Below are positions 1 through 12,264 of a stretch of DNA of 64,000 nt, one piece after another. Source of the stretch: Cyclaneusma minus. Its lineage: Eukaryota; Ascomycota; Leotiomycetes; Marthamycetales; Marthamycetaceae. Location of the stretch: assembly GCA_037179335.1 (NCBI GenBank), contig JAKZHN010000004.1, positions 1,116,001 through 1,180,000 on the forward strand, in the 5' to 3' direction. The position numbers and the translations under genes are program-made. Numbering within the stretch: position 1 is the stretch's first letter; each line of letters starts with the position of its first letter. A model generated the notes under the pieces. The model had not been told where the DNA came from, made no database searches, and saw only the letters and a program-made list of their open reading frames with translations.

Positions 1-1490
1 TGGACAAATGACAATCTTGAAATCTAGTAGTTGCATCTCCAGCTCTACCTTGCAGTGGGCTGTTTTGGTTCTAGACTTTCGGCTGCTGGCTGTCATCTTT
101 TGCGGTTTTATAGGCTAAGCAGTCTCAAGAACTCAATCATGCACTGGACCTTCAAGTAATCAGGTGACCAAGTCTTCCAGCCTCCAAGCCCTGAGAGTTC
201 AAAGTATATAAACTCTCAACTCTGCTGTTTTCTTGATTTTCCAACCTACTATTCCCTAGAACCCCATTCAAGGGGGATTTGTCCAGAGTCTACCAGACTT
301 TCTAGTAATCTTTAGCAGCAATGAAGTGTCACTAGAGTCGAGATAGTTCAAGCACCAGAGTCCGCAACCATTTTTGAATTGCTGCACTACTTCAATCTCA
401 CGATTATTCGCTTGTCACCGGTTCATGGGATCTGTTGCTGATACTATGGCCCGTTATTGGAAACCACTGCTATTGCTGAGCACACGAATGGTTGCCCGAA
501 ATTATCACGTGACCAGGCGTTCCAGGCTTCAGGCTCAGAGACCTGAAGTATTTAAAGACCTCGATTTGACGAACTTCCTGATCCTCAAGTTCCATACCTC
601 GTTACATTGAAAGTCACCGAATGGCGAGACTGGCGACCCGATACTGGCTATTTATAAAACCACCAAGGACACGTAGCGTTACGTAGCAACAACATAGGAC
701 GGGAGAAAGACGATGAGATTTTCTAGTAAGCTGTAAGCACTGATAGTTCAGTCTTTCCCGATTCTAATGCTGAACTCCTGGATTTGCCACTAGCTTGAAA
801 TTACCGAGATGTTTTTATATTCTAAAATTCTTTGTCTTCCATCGTTTTAGGTTACCTGCTGCTGAGAACTATCACTCGCTGTCGGAAACCGCTGCTACTG
901 TTGAAAAAATGGAATTGAGGGTGGTTAGAAGGAACGTGGGTATGAAGTCTTTCACAGATCTAGCTCATCATTATGGAAGATTCGTGTGGTGGAGCCGAGA
1001 AAAGGAGTTTCTTGGGACGTCGGATAGGGGTTTCGCGGAGAGTGAGGAGGGAAGAGATTCCGGTGAAAATGTGTCAGGGGACTAAGGTTGGATAGGGGCT
1101 AACGAGCAAGCATGATTGAGAGAAGGTGATGTATATTTACAAGGCGAGGGAGGGCTTCAGGTGACCAGACCTCCAAGACGTGCGCTGAGAAGTATTTAAA
1201 GTCCTCGAGTTGACCGACCTTTTCATTTTCCAAGACACCGCAACCAAAACCCATGCACGACGTTCTAGGAGCAATCGTACTTTCTGTAATCTGCAATCCA
1301 GCCACAGTAGAGTCCTGTAGACCTGAGTTAATTTGGAATTAATGATGTCCTATCCCTATCATAAGATTACCGAACCATCCGTCTGCTTGTGATTCTTTGC
1401 CCGTCACCGTTTTGAAGTATCTGCTGCCGAACAGCACGTCTTACTGCCGAGGAAGTCTGCACTTGTCGCATCTATGTCGTGATTTATCAC
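1..1490 (+). repeat. Array A, left part: P3-type promoter-like repeat units
   Basis: This stretch has no convincing gene. It holds repeated units with a TATA-like box AGTATATAAA or AGTATTTAAA at 203, 547 and 1191, and a weaker TATTTATAAAA near 648. A CAGGTGACCA or CACGTGACC site lies about 30-45 bp upstream of the main boxes (near 160, 507 and 1159). Downstream text is related from unit to unit: after the box comes a TCCTCGA(G/T)TTGAC-like run, then a pyrimidine-rich stretch ending in CAAG. Between units lie clusters of CTGCTG/CTGTCG motifs (near 430-480, 850-900 and 1413-1470). The boxes at 203 and 547 are 344 bp apart. Reading frames are not conserved between units, so the units are probably non-coding. 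The last unit continues after the LTR insertion at 7587. Confidence 0.7.
1159..1200 (+). promoter_or_regulatory. Representative P3 promoter: CAGGTGACC site plus TATTTAAA
   Basis: CAGGTGACCAG at 1159 is followed 32 bp later by AGTATTTAAA at 1191 and then GTCCTCGAGTTGACC. Near-identical arrangements occur at 7987/8026 on this strand and, on the minus strand, at about 34842, 35200, 35545 and 36100. The recurrence at fixed spacing argues for a real core promoter, but no transcript is shown by sequence alone. Confidence 0.55.
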
Positions 1491-1684
1491 TGTCACGAGC
1501 TGGGTCCGGGACTCTAGCCAAGGTTAGGATGTAGACCACTGTTAGTAGGTGTCTATTGCTATAAGGAGAAAAAGGCTCTTTTGCTATTGTAAAAACTAAA
1601 TTTGATAATTATATAATATACGGACCACTAAGGCTCTTTTGGCTGGCTAGCCAATAAAAGCGCTTTTGATCCGGGGCCGTTATA
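1491..1684. repeat. 5' LTR
   Basis: It aligns without gaps to the 3' LTR. All differences I see are transitions. The outer (left) half keeps the C/G bases, and the inner (right) half is converted to T/A. The terminal TGTCAC is intact, and the inner end reads TTATA where the other copy reads TCACA. Confidence 0.9.
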
Positions 1685-4600
1685 GTATCCCTTTTTCGCA
1701 CAAGGCTTGCTTTAAGCCTTGAAAGCGATTAGTCTAATTTTAAGCCAAATTTTAAATATATATATAAATAATAATAATAAAAACCATAAAATTTCTATTA
1801 AAATTCTTTTAAATGCTATTTTTAAAAATTGGTTTTTTTAAACTATAGCAACCAGTATATTTTGCGCTATGAAAATCGGCGCATCCGGCGCACTATGCTA
1901 AAGCGCTAAATATATGCTATATTATAGCATTTAAAATATACTATGCTAAAATTTTGAAATAATATTGCTTAGCAATTTAATTAGCCATTTATTTTCAATA
2001 AATCCCTAGCTTTATTATTTAATTCAGCTGCTTTATTCTAGGCTTTTTATTTTACAAATGTTCTAAAAAAAAACTATAGCAATTATAAAATTCTTTAAAT
2101 TTTGCAAAAACGTATTTAAAATCCAATTATAAATATTATTTAAAATCAGAATTATAAATTAATTTCCAATTAATTCTATATTGCAAAATCCTGTAATAAA
2201 TGCGAAAATTTAAAATACTATAAATTTCCTATTTTATATCTTTATTTACAATTGCCGGCAATTTTAAATCCGGCTTTTAGCCAGGCAATAAATTTATATT
2301 TGCTAAATAAAGCTTGCTTAAATAAACAAATAAATAAATATTTATAATTAGAAAAAATCAATTTAAGAGCATTTTTTTAAATAATTTTATAAACCCCCGC
2401 TATTTTATTGCTTAGTTTATAATTGAATTTTACCAGTTTTTAATTTTTAATATTTAAATAAATATAATTACTTTTTTAAAATTAATTAATTAGCATCGCT
2501 TATTAGCTTGGGTTTTTTATAATTGCTGCATTAATTATATAGCGTTTTTAGCTGTTTTTTAGCAATAATAAATTTGGCATTATTTGGCTATAGTAGTTTC
2601 TTAATTAAAGACTTGAATGGGATTTGCAAATTTAAAAATATTTCAATTAAAAATTATTTGAAATTTATAGCCTATTTTTATTTTAATTAAAAATATATTT
2701 ATTAATTTATAAAAACACGGCGGCGGCAATATTGGTAAAAAAGAACTATATTTAATTATTTTAAAATTAATTAATTAAAATTATTAAATAAGAATTTAAA
2801 ATAGCATTGGTAATTTTAATTTCATTATTAATTTATAGCTAGTAAGCTAAAAAATAAAGCAAATAGCTATATTGAAGACTTTTATAAACTTTTGCTAAAA
2901 AGCAAAAATAATTTAAATTTCTTAATTTAAAATAATAAGTTTTAAAGCTTTATAAATTTTATAAATTATAAAATAAAAGAATTTGCGGTTTTTTAGGCAT
3001 TAATTATTTAATAATATAATATATATAAAATCTTTTTGCTTAATTTGCAAATTATGATTATAATTATATTATAGCTATTTTTGCTTTTAAATATATAATG
3101 AAAATTCATTACTATATATTATTAAAAATATTAAAAAATTGAAAATAAATTAAAAAGGCCTAAAGGTTTATTTTTAAAAGTTTTTGCTTTTGCACAAATT
3201 CGGCAATTTCTAGTATATTAATTTATATTCTATATTTAATGCGGCTATTAATAACGTTTTTTTGAATAGCTAATAGATTTTATTTTTATCAATATAAATA
3301 ATTTAAATAATATTATAGATTTTAGCAATTATTTTAATTTAAAAAATCCTTATAATAAATATAATTAATTGATTATTTTTAAATATAAAACCGTTTCGCA
3401 TATTCTATTGCGCCAATTTAATAAACTCAAAGCTTTTAATTATAGATTTTGCCTTTTCACAATATTTTTAAAAGTTTTTATTATCCGCTTTTTAATTGGC
3501 AATTAATAGCTTATTAATTAGCTTTATTTGGATTATTAAAATAAATGCCAGCAATATTATATTTTTAAATTAAAAAAATTTAAGAATTTTTAAATTAAAG
3601 CATTTTATTAGTAGAAAAATGCCACGCTAATATATTAGCTTTAAAACTTTTATATTAGCTATATTTTAATCCCTTTATATAAAAGAAATTGGCTTTATTA
3701 ATTATATTAAATTTATATTTAGTGCGGAAATTATACTTTAAAAAACCTTTTTATTATTTGGCTTAATTGGTATTTAAAGCTTTAATAATTATAAATTATT
3801 TTAATAATTTGTAATTGCTAATAATTTGACTTTTAAAAAAGATTAATAAATAAATACGCTAATAAATAAATAATTAAATCATAGCTAATACGTTTTTATT
3901 ATAAATATTATAATTTAATTAGTATTTATTTATAATTTTAAAAAGTATATTATTAAATATCAGCTATTAGGGTATTTTTAAAATAAGCCCCAATTACTAT
4001 TTTATTCAAAGTGTTTATTTTAAATTAATTTTTATAGTCGAAATTAAAAATGGCTAAAATAAATATTAATAATAAAGCCGCTTTAAAAGCTAAAAAAGGA
4101 TTTTAGCAAGCGCTAATCCATTTTAAAATATAGTCCTTTTTAATAAGCTAAATTAAAGGCTTGGCCAGCCTATTATAATTTTTAATAAAACTCCAATAAA
4201 AATTGCAAAATCCCCAAAAAATTGAATGTTTTTAATTTTGCTTTTTTTAAAGCATTGCTAGTTTTTTATTGCTTGAATTTTATTTGGATTTATTTAAATA
4301 CTGCCAGAAAATAATATAGTTTAAATATTTGATGTTTAGAATATTAAATTTATATTTTTTAATATTTATTTATAAATAAATTTTAATTAAATAATTTAAA
4401 ATAATAATAATATTTTAATAGTGCTATTTGAAAATTTTATTAATATAAATTAAAATATTATTAATAAATGCTATGCAAATTTAATTTAAAAAATGAAATA
4501 AAATCTAATTAATATATTGCTAAAAAATAGCAAATTTGTTAATAAATTTAAAAAACAGAATATTATTTTAAAATATTTTATAGCGAGTTTAAAATATTAT

Positions 4601-7387
4601 AAATTATTTGCTCGTTTTTCTAAACAAATGCAATAAAAAATTAATTTAATATTAAATTTAATAAAATATTTAATTTTGCTAAGCTAAAATAAAAAGTTTT
4701 TAAATAAAGGCAGCGGATATTAATTTTTGCAAATAATTTTATTAAGCCTGCAATAATTTATATAAAAGCGAAAATTGTTTCCGGGTTTTTCAATAAATAA
4801 AATAAAAGCTGTAAAAAAAAAGAAAATTAATTTAATAAATCCTTTGTTTAAATTCTTTTTTAAATAATCTTTTATAATTTGCAATTATTTTCCTATTATA
4901 AAATATAGCAGAAAATAGCTTAATTGGGATTTTGGGTTTTTCAATTTAATTTTTATATTATAAAAATTATATAATAACAGAGTATTAAAAGCCTTTTTAA
5001 AAAATTCATAATATTAAAAATTTAAATAATATAGCAGCCGCTATTTTAATAGCTTTTTATTAAAAAACTTTTGGAATTTTTTAAAAGCAATTTTTTTTAA
5101 TAATATATAAAAAATATATTTACGCTTTTTGAATTTTTTTTATTTTTTTAAAAAAAAATTGCGCTTTATATTTTTAGCGCTAATTTAATAAATTTTAATA
5201 TTTGGAAAAATTTTAATTGTTTTTGTTTTAAAAAAAAATAGACTTTAATTTAATAAATATAAAATTATTATTAATCATTTTTTATTTTAAAACTTTAAAA
5301 ATTTTGCGCATTGCAATATATTATATAAGCGTTATTTTAAGCGCAAAATTTGTTCTTTTAAATATTTTTAAAAAAAGCTTTGCTTTAAGTTTTTTATTTG
5401 GTATTGGATTTAATTTATTTTTTCGAATTTTTATTTTTTTAATGCTGGAGTGCTTATTTTTGCTATTGGATTTTCAAGATCAATAAATTTTGCAATTATA
5501 AAAATCTAGCAGTATTTAAAATTATTTTTGCTATTTAAATTTAAAAATTAAAATTTGATTTTTTTTTAAATTAATAAAAAAAAAGAGTTTTTAAAAAAAT
5601 TCTATTATTAATAGTAAAATTTTAAAAAACAATTATTAATAGATTTTTCGCAATCTTTATTAAATTTATAAAATAATATTAATTTATTTAGCTGCTAAAT
5701 AAATATTTTAAAGCCAGAAATAGTTTTAGCCGTGCTGGTATCTATAAAATATAATAATTAAGCTTTACTATTAATAAAAATATTATATTAATTTAAAAAT
5801 TTAAAAATTTCTAATATATATAGCACTAAAAATCTTTTACCGCTAATATAATTAGCTAAATTTATTAATATTATATTAATTAAATTGGAAAATTTGTTTA
5901 AAAAGAAATTTGCTTTTAAACGCTGTTTTTTTCCAAAAATTTAAAGGCTAAATAATAATGAAAATCGAAATTAATTTAATTAATATAGTTTTTTCTTTCT
6001 TTTCTAATAGGCTTATTAAATGTAAAATAATTAAAAACCCAATGCTTAATATTATTGCATTTATAGTGTTGGCTATAAGCAGATTTTTTTTTATTATTGG
6101 ATTTTTAAAAAATTTTATAACTGCCTTAATGGCCTTTTTTATAAAGCGGTTCTTAATATTCCTTGCAATTAAATTCAAAATTTTAATTTTACTGGCTTTT
6201 CCAGCTTTTTATAAAGCAATTGGAATTATTTATATTATATTGATTATTTTTTTTTTATTTCTGCTATTATAGCTATTAAGATTAAATTTGCGTTTTTTAA
6301 AAAAATAAATTTTTATATAAATAATTAATATGCAAATAGCGTTATAATATAAAATTTTAGCCTTTTTCAAAATTGTGCAAATATAAAAAGTATTTATAAT
6401 TGCGTATATTAAAATAAGCAAAAATTAAGCTAGATTTTTTTTATAAATATCAATATTAAATATATTATTCAATTAAATATTGTAATAAAAATTTGCAAAA
6501 AGAAATTAATTTTTTTATTTTAATGTATATAATAAATTAAATAAAAGCGGCGGGCATTATTATATTTAATAAAAAATTAAAGCAATTGTAAAAAAAATTA
6601 TATACTGTTTTTTTTAAAAAAAATACTATAATAAGGCTAAAAAGTATAATTGTTTTTTTTTAATTTAAAATATAATATAAGCTATAGCAGCGGCAATAAT
6701 AAAAAAATAATCGGCGTTAATAATTAGCTTGTTTTTTATAGCAATATATTAAATTTTAAATTTAAATTTGAAGCCGTTGTTAAGTTTATTAGGATTAAAA
6801 AGCTTTTTAAAGCAATAAAATTTAACGAAAAAGCAAATCCAGTGTAAATTGTTATTTTAAAGGCCAAAAAAAATTATTATTGCCAAAATTATTATTTGAA
6901 ATATTTTTATTATTATTATTATTATTTTTAATAATGGCACAATTTGCGACAGCTTTGCAAGCTTTATTAGCATTAGCAAAATACTAAAATTAAACTATAA
7001 AAAAATCAAAGGCTTTTTTAATTTTATAAATAGCAAAGCAAAGTATATAAAATTTATTATAATTTATTTTAGGCCGCGTTTAAAAATTATTTTTATTAAA
7101 GATATTAGGCATTTTTAATATATTAAATATTTTGGGCTTTTGAAGGCCAATATTTAATTTTATAAGCTATTGGTGTAAGGCCTTTAATTTGTTTTTAGCT
7201 TCGATTTTAAAAATAGAATTTTGCCAAAAGCAATTATTAAAAATTTAAAAACTGCTATTGCGATTATTGCAAAACATCAAAAAAATAATTGCTGGATTTT
7301 TACTGCAAAGCTGGCGATTTAAATTTATTTAAAAAATTTAAAAAAATAAATAATGAAAAATAAATAAATTGATAATAGCAATAAAAT

Positions 7388-7581
7388 TATTATAAGCTGG
7401 GTCCGGGATTCTAGCCAAAGCTAGAATATAAATTACTGTTAATAAATGTCTATTGCTATAAAAAGAAAAAGGCTCTCTTGCTATCGTAAGAACTAAATTT
7501 AGTAATTGTATGGCGCACGGACCACTAGGGCTCTCTCGGCTGGCTAGCCGACGAGAGCGCTCCTGGTCCGGGGCCGTCACA
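7388..7581. repeat. 3' LTR
   Basis: This is the mirror image of the 5' LTR in its decay: the inner (left) half is AT-converted (start TATTATAAGC in place of TGTCACGAGC), while the outer half keeps CTCTCTCGGCTGGCTAGCCG and ends GTCACA. It is followed directly by the TSD ATCAC at 7582-7586. Confidence 0.9.
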
Positions 7582-7586
7582 ATCAC

Positions 7587-8660
7587 CCTGTTGTTTGTAT
7601 AGGTACCAGTTGTCCATACTCGTAAGTCTCCCCCCACTGCATCGCGTGACATGGCTCGAAAAGTATTTAAGCACCCAGCTTGGCTGACTTCTTCGTTTCC
7701 CAAGGACAGACTCGTCCAGACAAAGACAACATTGTTCACATAGAGAAGTGGCAGAACCAAAACTCCATATTCTGGTCTTCCGTTGCTAGGAATAATCGAA
7801 TTGGCTCAAATGCTCTGTCAGATTCGGAAAACCAGCTTGGGCTTGAAGAAGCGTTCCTCTGCGCAAAAACGATCATGGCTGTCGTTTACACAACTCCGTC
7901 ACCTGAGGTTAGCTGCTGCTGAATACTATCTGTTGTCGTTGCGAGGACTGGCTACCCTCGAGTTCTAACTCTCTCAGTTAAACTATCAGGTGACCAGATC
8001 TGCAGCCTCCAGGACAGAGTTGAGAAGTATATAAGTCCTCCACTTGGCACTGCTCTCTCTTCCCCAGAAACTTCGTCAACCTTGACCAACTTGAACTCAT
8101 GGAGTCCCTATCAGTGGGATACCCACGTCCGCCTAACATGCCATACTTCTCGTAATCCCATCTCGCTTGGAAGTTCAGAAGCTTTCGTCTGATGGCTGAT
8201 TTCAATCCAAGATTTGTGACTGTCGTTTCTCAATTCTGTCACCTGCTCTACCTGCTGCCGAACACCATTCCTTGCCACCGCAAAGCCTGCTACTGTCGTA
8301 GCGGTAGCTGTGGCACTTTTCCTGAATGGTGCTTTTGCGTCAAGTCTGACGTGATCATAAGTTCAAGTATGGTTGCATGGTCGTGTTACACTTTCCCGTC
8401 ACACGTTGGACTTGCCACCGGTCTGCATTGTTCAATTTCTCTGGGAAACCAAAAGCTAGGGGGAGTTTGACCTCTTTATATACCTCAGCAGATGCGAAGT
8501 TCTGGTCTACTTGCGAGAAGCGGAGGCCCTGGTCCTGGGTGTCACGGTGTCCAAGTCTCAGGTGTTTGCTGTGACGGTAGGCTGCGAGACCGGAGACATT
8601 TGAAAGCCTTGCGTGACAGTTTGGGAATTTGAGTGACAGGGAGGCTTTTCGGGATTCGGG
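7587..8660 (+). repeat. Array A, right part: P3-type units
   Basis: Further units of the same family: TATTTAA at 7662 preceded by a GCGTGACATGG variant site, AGTATATAAG at 8026 preceded by CAGGTGACCAG at 7987, and a weaker TTATATACC near 8490. The first two boxes are 364 bp apart. CTGCTG/CTGTCG motif clusters lie near 7910-7945 and 8220-8320. Short open frames here are not shared between units and I do not call them genes. Confidence 0.65.
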
Positions 8661-9125
8661 GTACCACCAACCACTAGTTCGTCACATCTCAGAAATGGTC
8701 ATCAGTGAAAGTTGTGAGCCTTGAGTAGAGAAGTCCTTATGTAAGACTATGGGGTGGAGTGACTTGGGAAATTGCAATCACTAGAACTATCCCGAATTGC
8801 TTGAGGTGTTCGAAGTAATTGGAACTATCCCAGGTCACTTGAAATGTCCCAAATCACGTCGGTTATCCCAAATCACCCTGAATATTTAACGCCATTCCAT
8901 GCTTTTATCATCGTCGTAGATAGAAAATTGGAATTGAATGAACTCCGAGTGTGTTTGAATGCTGGTCCTGGACATAAGAAAGAACGTATGTTTTTGTACA
9001 GGCTTTCCCGCCAAACAATCAAGCCGCTCACCACCAACGCCATTGCAAGCCCAGTATCCCATCCGTTTTCGTATGCCAACCACCTACTCCCGCTTCCAAC
9101 GCAGACCATCCCCTGCCAACACTGA
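8661..9125. other. Intergenic, nothing clear
   Basis: This is the tail of array A and the 3' flank of the R-SNARE gene. There is a short run of similar phrases around CCCAAATCAC/CCCGAATTGC near 8785-8880. No gene, tRNA or promoter is supported. Confidence 0.5.
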
Positions 9126-9923
9126 TCAACCCCTTCCAACACACCTAGACCATCCAGGCAGGCCACAGCCAAAGCCCACAAACAGATAAAGCAGGAAGAT
9201 GATGACCACAATAAGCATGGCCATCAACTTCACGTTCTTCCACCACATCCTGCGTCTCAGGCCACGGCTCCTGACACGAAAATCGTGCGCACTGCCACCC
9301 AGCCGATCCGTCTTATCAACCAACAGATCAATCCTCTCACCCCTTTCCAACACCCTCTCAATATTCTCCGTCATCACATTCCTCACATCCTCAATCTCAT
9401 TCTGCACCTTACGAATAGCGTCATCCTTGCCTGCCTTTGTAGTACCATATTCCACCATCAGCTTCTTCAACTCGCTGTTGAAAGCTCCAGCTCCATAGTG
9501 CGGGAGAGAAGCGAAGTCGGTAGTGGAGACGGGGAACTGGGAGAGGAAGCGTTCCTTGATTTCTACGAGGAAACCGAATGGGATACGGCGGCCGAGGGAG
9601 GAGGTGGATACGACGAGGTAGGTGAGTCCACCGGCGGAGGGAGTGGATGGGTAGTCGGAGGGCGCGTCGGCGACGTAGTGGATGAAGTTGTCGTTGTGGG
9701 TGTAGGTGAGCTTTTGGGGAGAGGAGTGGTCGATTTTGGGGAGGATGAGAGAGGCGAGGGAGGAGGCGCCGGAGACGGCGGAGGCGGTGTGTTCGGCGAG
9801 GATGGTGGTGTTGTGGGCTATGCAAGCACTTTATGGGAGTCAGTATGGACATCTTGACGCAGAGCTGAGGATAGGGGAATCTTACTAGAGAAGAGGCGTT
9901 GGGGGGTTGGAGGAGGATGCCAT
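9126..9923 (-). CDS. Longin R-SNARE, VAMP7/Nyv1-like
   Basis: This encodes a predicted 246-aa membrane fusion protein of the endosome/vacuole. Exons on the minus strand are 9923-9886 and 9828-9126, with a 57-nt intron. The acceptor that keeps the frame is the AG at 9830-9829, which gives YACIAHNTTILAEHT at the junction, the usual start of a longin domain. The longin domain covers about residues 12-125 and the SNARE motif about 148-208, with Arg175 in the central zero-layer position (LERGERIDLL), so it is an R-SNARE. The membrane anchor is about residues 214-232. A short tail with two cysteines follows the anchor; tails of this kind are known in fungal VAMP7-like proteins. Antisense open frames on the plus strand are shadows. 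Family assignment is firm; identity as Nyv1 rather than another VAMP7-type protein is less sure. Confidence 0.88.
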
Positions 9924-10404
9924 GGTGTTGAGGTCCTAAGGACTGGGTTTATGCAACGAGAGAGCAGGTCGACGGCTGGACGAGACTTGTCCGAGATAGA
10001 ACGCGAATTCGAATCAGTTCTGAGGTTCGTGAGAAAGCAGACGAGGTCGTGGTCAAGGGGATGGCAATTCAAGAAAGTTCATGTTCATGTGTCGGCACGG
10101 GAACCACTGGTCGGCGATGACGCAGCCCCGCAGGCAGAAGCGTAACTTTATGCCTGAGGCCCGCACATCGGTCCGCCTTTCTTCCGCGCAAGCTCCATCC
10201 CATCAGCCTTGCCCCACAAGTGACGCCGTTGAAGATGTTCCATCAAGCTCTCTCCCTGTCTTAACACAAGATCCATAAATTCCCCAACCTCATTTCAAGT
10301 CTGACCCGATCTGCCAACGCCTTAACGACTAGTATCTCCTCCTCAATACCTCTCAGAAATTCAAAGAATTGCACCCCCAGCTAGCAAGCTCCGATCCCAA
10401 GAAA
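9924..10404. other. Divergent intergenic region
   Basis: This is the shared upstream region of the R-SNARE (minus) and ubiquitin hydrolase (plus) genes. No clear TATA box is seen, as is common for housekeeping genes. Open frames here overlap the expected 5' leaders and show no family resemblance. Confidence 0.5.
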
Positions 10405-11289
10405 ATGGGTAAGCTACAACATCCCTCACCACCACTATACTCAGCCAAGAAGTCATACTTAGAATTTGAAATAGCCAGCGATCCCGATGCCCCGAGCACA
10501 AGCAAGGCCTTTGTGCCTCTCGAAAACAACCCCGAAGTCATGGATTCCCTAGTTCATACTCTCGGTCTCTCCAAAAAGCTCGGTTTCCAAGACGTCTACA
10601 GTATTGATGACCCCGACCTACTGGCTTTCATCGCTCGCCCCGCACACGCTCTCTTACTCGTATTTCCCATCACAAAAGGCTACGAGACGTACCGTGTGGA
10701 GGAAGACTCCAACAAGCCGGAATACGAAGGAAAGGGCGAGGATGAGCCAGTAGTATGGTACAAGCAGACAATAAGGAATTCTTGTGGATTGATTGGACTT
10801 TTGCACGCCGTGAGCAACGGGACTGCTAAGAACTACATTGGTGAGCATCTCTGCTGGTGGCGGACTCTAAATGACTTGTCGTTTCGTTGGTAGCTAATTG
10901 AGTTCTCAGAACCTGACTCTGATCTCGCGAAACTCCGCGCCAGTGCAATTCCTCTCGGACCTCTCGAACGTGCCGAGTTATTATACAAATCTCAAGCTCT
11001 GGAAAGCGCCCATGCGCAGGCTGCTTCTCAAGGTCAAACGAGTGCACCGGCTGCCGAAGACAACATCGACTTGCATTACGTGTGTTTCGTTAAAGACGAG
11101 AAGAACAACTTGTGGGAACTTGATGGTCGAAGACGAGGACCGTTGAACAGAGGCCCACTGGATGTCGATGAGGATGTGCTGAGTCCCAAAGCTTTGGATT
11201 TGGGAGTCAGGCAGTTCTTGAAACGGGAGGAGGAGACTGGGGGTGGCGAGATGAGATTCAGCTTGGTCACGCTGACTACTGTGGATTGA
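10405..11289 (+). CDS. Ubiquitin C-terminal hydrolase (UCH-L3/Yuh1 family, peptidase C12)
   Basis: This is a cysteine protease that removes small adducts from the C terminus of ubiquitin or Nedd8/Rub1. My model has exons 10405-10408, 10475-10840 and 10910-11289, giving 249 aa. The first exon is only ATGG; joining it to 10475 yields MASDPDAPSTSKAFVPLENN, a normal UCH start. The first 66-nt intron is a multiple of three, so reading through it (start also at 10405) cannot be excluded. The catalytic set is complete: Gln99 (oxyanion) and Cys105 in KQTIRNSCG, His179 in LHYVCFV, and Asp195 in WELDGRRRGP. The crossover region lies around residues 150-172. The length is close to that of yeast and human members. 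Confidence 0.9.
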
Positions 11290-12264
11290 GAATAGGCTAT
11301 GGGATACGACTGCATTTGGGGCGCATGGTGTTCAAAAACCGGGAAGGGCGTGCCTCTACTTTATGGATTTTCTGCTGGCATGGCTTTCCAAATTCGTCGA
11401 TATCAGATGACGAGATCTGGCTGAATCCTTGCATCAACAGCCGTCGGTACACCGGCCCGCTTTAGCATCGAACGTGGATCGATTTGAGATCAGCGATACG
11501 CCATCTGTGAAGCTCCCGAGTCCCACGGGTCACGAGCCACGAGAGCGGTGATTTGCATAGAACCATGAACCGTCGGACCGTTCTGCTAATTAGAACGATT
11601 GGACGAGTGGGCTGTGAGGAGAAAGCAACCTTATTGAGGCAACGTCGAACCAGAACTTGGTGCGTCCAAAGCGCCAATAAACCCATAAATCGTCCATAAG
11701 TCAAGCGCTCGTCGACGCTTACTTTCTCCTTTCTGAGTCCTCTGACAGTGGATTTCCCTTTCATTGTGGGTAAACATGAAATGCGTTTCATCAAACGCAT
11801 CTCGCTTTCGCGGGCCTCGGTTTCTTGGCATCATCTTGACCAGCACCCCGGTCCAACACCAAACAGCCTGAGCCCACGGCCCCTTTGGATGAAACAACGA
11901 CCCTGAGAAAATCTATCCCAGCGGTTCCGAGCGATTCAGACAGCGGATCCAAGCTCCCAGCACTATAAATGCTACATCGAAGCGCTCCACTGTTCGTCCC
12001 ATAAATTAACCACTATGGGAAATTTGCATCCTGACAGCAGTGGGCTGTTTCCCATTGCTCTCCACAGTAAGTCACCATATAGTTTATATAGTAAGTCCGC
12101 CTCCCGCTCTTCCGCAGTTTTTATCCTTTGCCACGCTCTTTAGCCGTTGCTACTACGTTCTTTAACCACATTCGCTCTTTTATATCTTCTTGCGTGGCCA
12201 GTCCACTTGTCCTCTCTGCGAGAGTTCTACTAGCTATATTCTATCTTCAAGAAATCCAACAGCC
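11290..12264. other. Intergenic; upstream region of GH131
   Basis: About 1 kb without a supported gene. Minus-strand frames at 11462-11897 have no recognisable domains. A weak TATA-like TTTATATAGTAAG lies near 12078, followed by a CT-rich leader up to the GH131 start. Confidence 0.5.

Larger units (their letters stand above)
1491..7581. mobile_element. RIP-decayed LTR retrotransposon with 194-bp LTRs
   Basis: Two 194-bp direct repeats at the ends (1491-1684 and 7388-7581) begin TGTCACGAGC and end CCGTCACA where undecayed, i.e. TG...CA termini. They are flanked by a perfect 5-bp target duplication ATCAC (1486-1490 and 7582-7586). The 5.7-kb interior is extremely AT-rich and full of stops, as expected after heavy RIP, so gag/pol domains cannot be read and the superfamily is not provable. 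The total length of 6.1 kb and 5-bp TSD would suit a Ty3/Gypsy-like element (inference). Open frames inside it (for example 5958-6272) are low-complexity I/L/F/K strings and not genes. The element sits inside an array A unit: without it, the TATA boxes at 1191 and 7662 would be 375 bp apart. Confidence 0.9.

Noticed and set aside
5304..6421. Open frames with hydrophobic I/F/L text in the AT-rich block
   Set aside because: They lie in the RIP-decayed interior of the LTR element; low-complexity AT text yields such frames by chance.
9285..9857. 190-codon plus-strand frame rich in Gly/Glu
   Set aside because: It is antisense to the R-SNARE longin domain, which has clear family motifs and splice sites.
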